Origin: Protula sp. h YS-2021
Lineage: Eukaryota; Annelida; Polychaeta; Sabellida; Serpulidae
NCBI GenBank assembly: GCA_949752745.1
Contig: OX457025.1
Span: 94,135,304-94,199,303, forward strand
Direction: 5' to 3'
Length of the DNA stretch: 64,000 nucleotides
How positions within the stretch are numbered: the stretch's first letter is position 1; the number at the start of each line of letters is the position of its first letter. Under the pieces are notes generated by a model. That model had not been told where the DNA came from and searched no databases. It worked only from the letters and a program-made list of their open reading frames with translations. Shown here piece by piece: positions 53,641-64,000 of this stretch. The position numbers and the translations under genes were made by a program.

Positions 53641-55459
53641 AGAAACATGTTACTTTACTAAGCTGTTCGGCCAACAACAAAAAAAATAGAGGCACATTTC
53701 TGCCGTGGTTACAGCAAATAACATGAGACGGAAATACTATAAAATATGGCGAAATTAATGTGATGTTAAACAACTGTGTGATACTTGAAACTAATCCTTC
53801 TGTTGACAAGGATCTGTGGTTTTTGTCTTTGCTGTTTTTAAGCATTAGAAAAGTATTAATCGGTTCACCAAATGGAAGCGCATGTCCCTTGGAGAACTGG
53901 GCAGGGTATTTGGGGTTAGATTAAGCCGGTCATTCAGGAATAATAAGGTTATTATCGAGAGGCTGGTATTGAAAATTGATGGCCTTAGAAAATATAACAT
54001 AAACAAATATTTTTTAAGTTTTGTTATCTTATCCCTGTTTTAAAAAGTAGTTATAAAAACTCGGTAGGACTATTGTGTAAAAATGTGTGTCTTAAAAAGT
54101 GCCTGCATAAATGGCATTCCCACCTCACCCCCCCCCCCCTCTTAAACCCCCGAGTAAACGCTCCCTCCCCACCGTTCCTGCTTATGCTGTATGCTCACAT
54201 GTCTTACAGGATCCGTTCCAGTGTGTTCCGTCTGAACCGGGTCGTGGAGCGCCGTCTGTTCCAACTGTTCCAGTCCAATTCCGTTCCCTTCCATTTTGGC
54301 CTACCGTATACTTATTCTAGATATTCCATAACGTACAGACGCAGACTAATTAAGAATAACTAAAACGAAATATATGTTTTTTTTAAATAATAAAACACTG
54401 TCAAACATTTGCTGAGAATCCATTATAGCTTAAATATCCTATAAATTGCGCATGATAAATGAAAGCCGAGACCCTCGAATGCCCGTAATGATCGTCGCGA
54501 GGCAAGCCACTAAAGACGGCAAATAGGTGTACTTTTTCACCTGCCTGATTAATGTTTAATAGTCATTATTTTTAGCCAAGGACTCGTCATAAAATGCACC
54601 CCTTTTTTATTCAGTTCGTCTTTGGATGTGATTCTGGATTCGGAAGCGGGAAGAGGAAGAGGAAAAGGCTTCTTTTGAGTTTGTTCTGGAAATGGAAAAT
54701 ATTGGTTGTTTCCAAGGAACGCATCCGACACTGAGCAACAAAGGCTGGCCCATTCGTTTGCTCTATACAAAGCTTTAGAACAATTTATTGTAGAGTATCT
54801 ACTGGTGTCATTGCACTAGAGTGACTTCTGAAAAAGGTGACCTAAAACATTATCGCTTGATAGTTCACTTTTTGATCGTAATGTTGTAATCTCCGGCTGA
54901 GAAATGCTTCCTCGTGCGCTGCGGTTATCGAATCACTGTTCTGATAGTTGTGAGATATTGGACATGGAATTTGTGTATCATCAGCTTAATAAATAGCACC
55001 TGATTGATTGCTGACTGTAACCTATCCAGGTTTTTACTACTAAAAGAAAAAAAAGAACAGAAAGTGGTCTATATCTTTAACTGATTCACTAACAACTGGC
55101 TTTCTGATCAGACATACCGGAGGCCCAAATGGAAATGAACATGTACAAAGCTACTTTGCATGTATATTGTGAACAATATAAATGGGACAAAAACTTGTCG
55201 AGTTTTTTTCTGGTGATAATAAAAAGGTTTCGGTTTCTGGTGATCAACTTTGGCAATGTAAGATGACTTATATATTATTTCGTTGTGAACCTTAAAAAAG
55301 TAACGTCATAATCGTGATGTTGTTGAGACGTTGTGACGGTCACATGACTCTTTTGGTTGTAATCTTACTGAGGTCATTCAAAAAAAAGCTCCACCCCTTC
55401 CCCTCCCGAACCACCGAATTTGAGACTTTGACACAGAGGGCCCAGAAACTCAAACTGGC

Positions 55460-55870
55460 TTATAGGTTATAGATGTTCGCTCATAAGTTTATAGATGCTG
55501 GCTTATGTGCTTATAGATGCTGGTTTGTAAGCTTATAGATATTTGCTTATAAATTTAAAGATGCTAAGATGCTGACCTACAGGCTTACAGATGCTAATTA
55601 ATAAGCTTATAGATACTAGCTTATAAGCTTATTGATGCTGACTTATAAGCTTATATATATACTGGCTTATAAGCTTATAGATGTTAACTTGTGAGCTTAT
55701 AGATGTTGATGTATAGCCTATAGATGATTGCTTATAAGCATATAGATGCTGCTTATAAATTTATAGATGCTAGTTGACAAATTTATAGATGCTGGCTTAA
55801 AAGCTTGCAGAGGCTGATTTATAAAGCTTATAGATGTTGGCTTATAACCTTATAGATGGTAGCTTATTCC
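55460..55870 (+). repeat. 22-bp minisatellite (GCTTATAAGCTTATAGATGCTG)
   Basis: About 18 imperfect units. AAGCTTATAGATG is the best-kept core. It starts right at the end of segmental duplication unit B. Confidence 0.9.
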
Positions 55871-56450
55871 CAGACAGTTCGTGAAAACCAATTTCTATTT
55901 AGGCCAGTCTTTGAGCAGTTGTCAAAATCCGGGCTCACAGAGCGCTGGCTGCTGCGTTTATTTTCTTTGCCGGGATACAAAGCAAACTCGCATGGTTAAA
56001 AGCGACTCGCTTTTTTTTAAATATAAATGTCTCATTTGCATTTTCAATTACCATACATTTACACGTGCCTCGGAATACAGTTTCAATGTTTTAATTTTGA
56101 TATTTTTTATATGGCCCAAATCAAGTTGCTCGATATTTAAATGCAAATTGAAAATAAAGCGTGTCGCATCTAAGTGGCACGATCACTTCAGAAATACTTG
56201 GATGATTTACATTGCCCTAGGTTGACAGATACGACAACGATTTATTTTGAATGCAAACCAAAAGAAAAACGTATTACATGTCTTGCAGTTTGAAAAATGT
56301 GAAGTCTCGAACCTGTCAGCTCGACTGATTTATCTTAACTCAAGTGGGATTTTCCAGTAATTTCCCCAGCCCGTTCGCATCAAATCTGTTCCCTGTTTAA
56401 CACGTGTCAGTGAACCGTCAAGTGCTTCAGAAGCGTATCAGAAGCAGGTT
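55871..56450. other. No gene seen
   Basis: AT-rich non-coding spacer between two minisatellites. Confidence 0.4.
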
Positions 56451-57305
56451 AGAATTTGGGCGAGGGCCGAGGGACGTATTGCTCTCCGGTTACGATCTGG
56501 TCCCTGTGGGCGAGGGCCGAGTAACGTATTACTCTCAGGTTAGGATTTTGTCCCTGTGGGCGAGGGCGGAGTAACGCATTACTCTCAGGTTAGCATTTGT
56601 TCCCTGTGGGCTAGAGCCGAGTAACGTATTGCTCTCGGATTACGATTTGGTCCCTGTGGGCGACAGTCGAGTAACGTGTTGCTCTCAGGTTAGGATTTGG
56701 TCCCTGTGGGCGAGGGCCGAGTAACGTGTTACTCTCAGGTTACGATTTGGTCCCTGTGGGCGAGGGCCGAATAACGTATTACTCTAAGGTTAATTACGAT
56801 TTGGCCCCTGTGGGCGAGGACCGAGTAACGTATTGCTCTCAGGTTACGATCTGGTCCCTGTAGGCGAGGGCCGAGTAACGTATTACTCTCGGGTTGCGAT
56901 TTATTCCCTGTGGCGAGGGCCGAGTAACGTATTACTCTCAGGCTAGGATTTGGTCCCTGTAGGCGAGGGTCGAGTAACGTATTACTCTCAGGTTAGGATT
57001 TGGTCCCTGTGGGCGAGGGCCGAGTAACGTATTACTCTCGGGTTGCGATTTGATCCCTGTGGGCGAGGGCCTAGTAACGTATTACTCTCGGGTTGCGATT
57101 TGATACCTGTAGTCGAGGGCCGAAAAACGTTTTACTCTCAGGTTTGGATTTGGCACGTGTGTTCGAGGGTCGAGTAACTTATTACTCTGAGGTTAGGAAT
57201 TGATCCCTGTGGGCAAGGGCCGAGTAACGTATTGCTCTCGGGTTGCGATTTGATCCCCGTAGGCGAGGGCCGAGTAACGTATTACTCTCAGGTTAGGATT
57301 TGGTC
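56451..57305 (+). repeat. 50-bp minisatellite, about 17 copies
   Basis: Units of 50 bp with TCCCTGTGGGCGAGGGCCGA and GTAACGTATTACTCTCAGGT. Starts recur at 56,501, 56,551, 56,601, 56,651, 56,701 and 56,751, then a 5-bp insertion shifts the register. Confidence 0.95.
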
Positions 57306-58145
57306 TCGTTGGACTGTCTAAGGACTTCATATTCGGCCTCGTTTCGACGTCGAAAGCTCATTCCGTTTCGACATATTGCACCAAACAATGACATTTGACA
57401 AAGTACAATTAAGAAGTGTAAGTGTTTTTGTGTTATACCGAAGTAACAAAGTCGTCATTGTCCATTTCCCTGAACTGTTTGCCAAGAGAAATAGCATTAA
57501 GATATCACTGAAATATTCCTGACGATTTAAGAAGAGAAAAAAAGATAAAAATAGCTGCTTGTCTTGTATATAATCCGTTTTAACATTTCAATAATGCCCA
57601 TTTGTCTTTTTCTCAATGTAAAATTAAGGCACATCGTTGAATAAACGCAGTTTATTGATATTTACAAACACACGTCTGCCATTTCTTATGCAAGATATAA
57701 TTATTGAAATAGCACGATTTGGTGAATTTTTAAACTGAGCTTAAGTCCACTCATCCATGTCTTCGCAATCGAAACCAAACTGAACACCTAACAATTGATT
57801 TTCCACATGGCCAAATTTAGCCCCTCCTCCTCTAATAAATAATAACGTGGAAAAATAAATAATAGAAATGAATAAATTAAAAGCCAAAAAAAAAAGAAGA
57901 ACAAAGAACAAATATAATTACGAATAAAAATAAGAATTTTTTGATAATTTTTAGTCTGTTCCTAGGATATGCTGAGTTGTATTGCTGTAATATTTTACGG
58001 CGTTATAACATCTTTTCAGTATTACTCTAATGATATTTGTAATGTTGTCAGCAGTTTACTGTGATGTTTACTCAGGTTGTCTATTTTAGTATCCTTCTAT
58101 TTTTAGTGCTGTTGTTTTATTTAATGGGCGCAATAAAAATGACTC

Positions 58146-58182
<37 letters not shown>

Positions 58183-59480
58183 TAAAAATAAAAATAAAAA
58201 TAAAAATAATAATAATAATAATAATAATACAATCCACAAGTAAGCTGTAGTTTTTGAAGCGCTGTGATTCTCAGAAATACACCATGATGTGCTATGGCCT
58301 CTTTACGCGCATTCCAAGCCCTTCCATTTTCACACATTTAAAAAATATAATATATTTTAAGGAATTTCACTAGGATTGCTTTGTCAATAAATAAATAAAT
58401 TCACAACGTACCTCTGAAGTTCCGCTTTGTTTTAAATGAGGAAACATAGCCTTGTTTTATCAAATGCACTGTCCCTTTAGAAAGTTTCGTGAATAATTAA
58501 CAGCGCGCCACAGAAGCAAATAAACGACAATCCCAACAAATCCAGCTCAGCAATTATTTAAATGAACTTAAACGACTCGTGTTTTCTATACATCACTGAA
58601 GTGTTAATGGCAGCATTTTTATATCCATATACAACACACAATGTCCTCTCCTGTAATGCGCCATTTCCACGGAGTCTAATCTCATGTTTATTATTATCAC
58701 AGATTTTAAACTGTGGGTTTCAACTCGTTGGTTTCTCTGTTATCAAAGTCGAGCCCTACAGATATCATATAATCCTACAGTGCTGTTATTACACATGACA
58801 AGCCTGTGTCCGTGAATTTTGAAAGCCAGTCATCGAAGTTTTATTTGTTTATTATGTTTATCTCATCTTTTGTAAACTGATCACTTGAGATGTGGTTTAT
58901 TCAAATATTAGCGTGTTGATTTCCGGCCTCCACACTTTAAGCTACAGATCCGGATGCCTCATTAAATCAATGGATGGGTCTGGATCAGTCTGGTGATACA
59001 GAAATCAGACGGATACAAAATGAGATCGCCTTATATATGCTACGCACGATTCCGCCATTTAAACACGGATCGAACCATTGAACTTATGGGCAAGGGTCTG
59101 GATTTTTACATAATGACATTCTCCATTTGCCGGATAAAGAGACAAAATCCGTGTATAACCAGGTGTTTCAGTGTCTTGCGGAACGTTTCAAACCCATATA
59201 AATAAACGGAACCGCTGTGCTGCAAAAAAATATTCCTTCCCCAAATACGATAATATTTACGTATTATTTCATGCACATCTGTTCTGCCAGGTCTATTCAA
59301 TCGTGTGTTTTGGACCGACCGTGTGTTTTTCTTGCAGAGAGTATTGTGCTAGAGATTTGTAAAGTTAGGTTGTTGAGAAGACTACAATAATGACTCTCAC
59401 GCTCCATCCCTGCTTCAATTATCGGAAGTGTAATTAACGCTGAGAATAGGTTGGAAATGGAATTCTAAAGTACGACTATA
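57306..59480. other. Intergenic, with (AAT)n at 58,146-58,230
   Basis: No gene or exon recognised. The AAT/AAAT microsatellite makes spurious Asn or Tyr frames. GATCCGGATGCC near 58,950 resembles phrases at 29,080. Confidence 0.4.
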
Positions 59481-60130
59481 GAAAGTCTTAATCTATAATT
59501 GCTAGCAAGACAGCGCCACAGTGTGGTCACTCTTCAGTCACAGTTACCCCATCCTTGGGTCAGCCGGTCACGGAGGACACGTATGAACTTAATTTGTCAC
59601 CTAGAACAACAGCCTCCCCCCGTCGTACAAACGTCGGCGTTTTCGGTGCATAATTGCGGGGTATGAAGTAAAGCTTATTAATTTGCGGGAAAGGTTGAAG
59701 ATGGACACCGAAACATCGCCTGTCACTCAGCGTTGTGTATACCTCGGGGCGCGAGACGTTTTAAAGGAGACGGAAAGGTGATCGAGCATCGCCTACCAGA
59801 CGGCGACAACCATGAGGTGTCATGGTCACCCCTCTATCATAATATCCCCACCTTCTATGTAAGAAGTCTATTTTTATGAATATTTTCAAAACCAGGAGGT
59901 ACAAATCCGGAAATCATCATTTTGGCATTTTAGAAGCGACCTATCACGGCTTCCGTTTTCCGTGAGTAATATCATAAAGCTATCGTTTAGTTGTGGCCCC
60001 CGACTTCTACCCGACGTCAAATTTCTCACATACATCTATAAAACGTTAATGATCTAACGTCTTTTCAACGTTGTACCAAAAAACGTTGATTAGACGTTGG
60101 AAAAAATGGATTTTTTGTCGCTACCAAATG
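59480..60130 (+). repeat. Dispersed CAACGTTG-rich repeat, copy 2
   Basis: It shares GTGTGGTCACTCTTCAGTCA-type sequence and several AACGTTG/GACGT motifs, in the same orientation, with 17,190-17,935. Confidence 0.45.
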
Positions 60131-61090
<960 letters not shown>

Positions 61091-62180
61091 TTACAGGAAG
61101 TAGTCTTAATTGACATACGACTATTTTTCTTCTTCCACCCACATTATGATGGCTGAATAAGCCGGATTAGACACGATAATACAGAGCGTGTTCTTCATGA
61201 GCTCGCTTTACATTTGGGTGTCACTGTTCACAGGCGAATTTTAAGTATTTTCAATGAGACCCTTGAGAACATGTTTGCCGCTTTATTCAGCTGAGGATCT
61301 TTTCAAGACACAGTTTGCCATTATCCATATTCATTACGTAAGTTAAACATTTGGGATCAAATCTTAAGTGCATGGTTTAAGTGCTCTAAGAAAAGATAAC
61401 AAAATAAGAACCTGTTTTGAATGATTTAAGAGGAATTTAAGGAGAACTCGATGTCTGTTAAGGTAACCACGAAAGTATGCAAGAGAGTTTCCGTGTATGT
61501 GTCGGTTAATTGTATTCTGTCAATGCAGTGCCTTTGAGTCTTGATAAATGACGCTTTCACAAATTCAAGAGTAGAACGATGTCCTCAGATCCACTGTTAA
61601 GCGCATTTCATTTATCGTGAGTTGATTGTTGTAAGGGGTAAGATTTCGAAAACGGAAGCAGTGATGAGCCGCACGTGTTCTTTCAAGGGTTCACCATAGT
61701 ATCTGTAAGGAGAGGCAGGTGCCTCGGATTTCCTTCTTTGTTATCCTTTTTGGGGTGAGTGTGGGAGTGTGGGGTGGCGGTGGGGCTCTAGGGAGGGATT
61801 AATGTTAGGGGGAGGGGACAGACATTGAATAAATCTGACCTAAAAGGTGGAAATACAGGTGGTTCTCTTCCCACCACCACGACCCCCACCCCCTACTCCC
61901 ACTCTGCCTCATTCCCCACGATTCCCGAACGAAATTTATCTCATCAAAACTGCATTATGGTCGTAGTTCGCAGATTTTTTGGGTGGGGAGGGGGGTTGGA
62001 CTTGGCAGTAAATAATCTCGTGGATACAATGAACCCCGTAGCAGAGAAAATTCACTCACATTTGAATGATTCGCATGTTTTGTAAGACTGAGCAAAAGTG
62101 TCCTATTTTATGAATACCTTATCAGTCCACTTAGTTTTATTGATATTTTATACTTCATGTTTACTCGCTAAATAAGTGAT
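61091..62180. other. No gene seen
   Basis: Non-coding. G/T-rich then C-rich stretches at 61,750-61,920. Confidence 0.4.
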
Positions 62181-62665
62181 TAAATATCCACAAAAATATT
62201 CGTGGAAAATGTATGACAGGTAAACATGTATGACATGTAAACAGCATGTATGACATTTAAAACAATGTATTTCATGTAAACGAAATGTACGACATGCAAA
62301 AATATATGACACATAAAGAGAATATATAATATTCAAAAAAATGTATGACATGTAAAAGATGTTTGACATGTAAACAAAATGCATGACATGTAAACAAAAC
62401 GTATGACATGTAAAAAAATATGACATGTAACAAAACGTATGGCATGTAAAAAAAATTATGACACGTAAACAGCATGTGTGTAATGTCAAAAATGTATAAC
62501 ATGTAAAAAAGTGTATGACATGTAAACAAAATGTGTGACATGTAAGAACAATATATTACATGTAAACAACATGTATGACATGCAAACATAATGTGTGACG
62601 TAAAAAATGTATGACATGTAAACAAAATGTATGACATGTAAACAATATGTATGACATGTAAAATA
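62181..62665 (+). repeat. About 20-bp minisatellite (ATGTATGACATGTAAACAAA)
   Basis: Around 23 imperfect units. The core is TATGACATGTAAA with variable A-rich spacers. Confidence 0.92.
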
Positions 62666-63315
62666 TCAGAAATGCTTCAGTGGGTCGACACAAAGCAGCA
62701 CCTCTAAACCAACGCTGTATTTGAATTAAGTTTCCATGCGGGTTCTTACGTCATTCCTTCACTATTTAAATGGCCTTTAAAATAAGACCATCCATAATCA
62801 ATACCCCTTCCCTCCCCTATTTGACTAGCCCCGATGGTGGTCCTAAGTCAGGGGCCCGACTAATGCAGCGACTTTGTTTTCTTCTGTTTTTCCTATTTGT
62901 TTTCTTCAGACCGTGTGTTGACTTCATATATATTTTCGCTCAGGTTTAATTCATTCAAAATATTTTATTTATGTAATTATATTATGTAGTTATATGGGTA
63001 TTTTTTTTACATAAAAATAGATTAATTTATTTAAATTCCCAACACATATATATGAAACCCAGTTAAAAACTTCTGCAAATCAACAATCACTTGATATATT
63101 CTACTTTTTTAAGGGAAAAAAAAAGAGTTGCACAAGTGACGCCAGTTTGCTGTTTAATCAAGGTACAGGAAATAGCGAACATGAGCCTGCAGTATAAAAT
63201 CACCGATCATGCAAATTGCTTTTGAATTTGCAACCGGTTCTGCAGGTTTGCTTTTTTCTTTCTTTCTTTTTTTTTTTTTTTTTAATTAACGGAGGACACC
63301 AATAATTAATCGTTG
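62666..63315. other. 3' flank of the cyclic-nucleotide-binding-domain gene
   Basis: No coding exon. A T-rich run at about 63,245-63,285 lies past the stop codon of the minus-strand gene, so part of this may be its 3' UTR. Confidence 0.4.
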
Positions 63316-63549
63316 TCATTTTTTAAACGATGCTGTGTTGGTTTTCTCGTCATGTATGTGCATCAAGGTGGAGACGAGCTCCTCGCTACGGAATAGATTC
63401 CAGTTCACTTCCGTCTGTAGATTCTCTTGCAGGACATCATTGTCTGGGAAGAACGTCACGTGCTCACGGACGTACTGACGTACGAACTCATTCGCGTGTT
63501 GAATGAACAGTTTACGCGACAGTAAAATCAGTTCTGATCCATCACTGAC
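63316..63549 (-). CDS. Last coding exon of a cyclic-nucleotide-binding-domain protein (CNBD2-like)
   Basis: 77 codons plus TGA, bounded upstream by a perfect acceptor (TTTTTTGTAG). It reads VSDGSELILLSRKLFIQHAN, a helical EFVRQYVREHVTFFPDN segment, then NWNLFRSEELVSTLM and a charged end. The pattern of SDGSELILLSRKLF followed by HAN resembles the C-terminal part of the cyclic-nucleotide-binding domain and the helix after it in CNBD2-type proteins, which are linked to sperm and flagellar function in vertebrates. It joins in phase 0 to the exon at 63,742-63,804. The family call is moderate; exon structure is strong. Confidence 0.65.
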   Translation of the reverse strand, partial: VSDGSELILLSRKLFIQHANEFVRQYVREHVTFFPDNDVLQENLQTEVNWNLFRSEELVSTLMHIHDEKTNTASFKK

Positions 63550-63741
63550 CTACAAAAAATACATAGATATCATGTCACGTCAGTTGTTTCCTAACAATAC
63601 TGTACCTCACATTTATTTCGAGATTTAGTTCATAAAATAGTTCAACCAACACTTTCGCAAGTCAACGCCAAAACGCAGGATCAAATAAAAAATGCTATTA
63701 GAACAAAATGGCTGCTTTCGAAAGGTAATGGTCTTACTTAC

Positions 63742-63804
63742 GAGCATAACAGAAGTCTGGGGCCCGTCATAATGCTCGTCGTCGAACTGTACGTCCTCAA
63801 GGCC
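63742..63804 (-). CDS. Penultimate coding exon of the same CNBD2-like gene
   Basis: 21 codons (GLEDVQFDDEHYDGPQTSVM plus L), with acceptor CATATGACAG before and donor GTAAGT after. Phase 0 on both sides lets it read straight into the terminal exon. The Gly/Asp-rich loop fits the variable region before the final strand of a cyclic-nucleotide-binding domain. Upstream exons lie beyond the window or were not identified in 63,805-64,000. Confidence 0.6.
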
Positions 63805-64000
63805 CTGTCATATGGAGCAATAATTCATTGATAGGGAAGGATTGTGCCTTTTCAACTCCAAAGTTGCATTAAAATAACTTGAAATTAGCGATAAAAATGA
63901 CATTACCCCCAGAAAGCACACCGTTAGAGCAGTTGTTATTTATGTTTAGAAATCTCACCTCCTCTGACTAGTTATGTGCCGAAATCAATACGTAAAACCC

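Larger units (their letters stand above)
43575..55440 (+). repeat. Segmental duplication, right unit (B)
   Basis: Collinear with 32,505-41,160 but longer: it keeps the complete minus-strand gene, an expanded 42-bp minisatellite and an AT-rich satellite. Similarity ends near 55,440, shortly after TTTGAGACTT. Confidence 0.85.

Noticed and set aside
53460..53726. Ser-Leu repeat frames (also at 39,142-39,378)
   Set aside because: Translations of TC microsatellites.
62148..62637. Cys/His/Phe-rich minus-strand frames resembling a zinc-rich protein
   Set aside because: They are the complement of the 20-bp ATGTATGACATGTAAACAAA minisatellite.
63958..64000. A third upstream exon of the CNBD2-like gene
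   Set aside because: A GTGAGA donor-like site follows GAGGAG, but the phase-0 frame has a stop and no acceptor was convincing within the window.

Overview
The window looks like nuclear DNA of a metazoan, most likely a bivalve or related mollusc. It holds intron-less Toll-like receptor genes in a local duplication, short host exons with canonical GT/AG borders, abundant microsatellites and minisatellites, a DIRS-type retroelement, and two independent Polinton/Maverick (adintovirus-like) insertions. No bacterial-style operons, rRNA genes or CRISPR arrays were seen. The species cannot be named from the sequence.

Positions 1-12,764 are a large Polinton-type element whose left end lies outside the window. 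Its left half (115-5,949, minus strand) is a tightly packed virion and packaging block. In transcription order it holds an integrase with chromodomain, a packaging ATPase, a pX-like core protein, a conserved Polinton ORF, an MGNF/poly-Asp protein, a penton-like minor capsid protein, a small basic protein, a major capsid protein and an adenain-like protease. Several neighbouring genes share ATGA stop/start overlaps. Four in-frame stop codons break the integrase (twice), the pX-like gene and the conserved ORF, whereas capsid, ATPase and protease frames are open. The right half (6,225-11,660) holds accessory genes, several behind their own TATA boxes: a NADAR-domain protein, two or three members of a small paralogous family, a Cys-rich zinc-binding protein, an acidic protein split by a T-run frameshift, and a plus-strand zinc-finger protein with an in-frame minisatellite. 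No protein-primed DNA polymerase gene is visible.

Positions 13.6-18.7 kb hold a cluster of small inverted-repeat elements. Their ends are built from tandem copies of a short word, 15 bp where it can be measured cleanly, with a different word in each element. A probable first coding exon of a host gene (14,659-14,784, minus) lies among them. At 19,966-21,033 is an intron-less type II membrane protein gene. A DIRS-like remnant lies at 25.1-27.7 kb and a second, decayed Polinton at 29.65-31.2 kb.

Positions 32.5-55.4 kb are a tandem segmental duplication. Each unit has one intact TLR gene (33,137-35,845 and 44,198-46,942) followed by a minus-strand gene of unknown function. That gene is intact in the right copy (52,249-53,244) and a deleted pseudogene in the left copy (38,590-38,940). 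A spacer of about 2 kb between the units (41.2-43.26 kb) has a further copy at 21.3-23.3 kb, so the block has duplicated more than once. Minisatellites fill much of 49.3-62.7 kb. The right edge (63,316-63,804) carries the last two coding exons of a cyclic-nucleotide-binding-domain protein gene running off the window.
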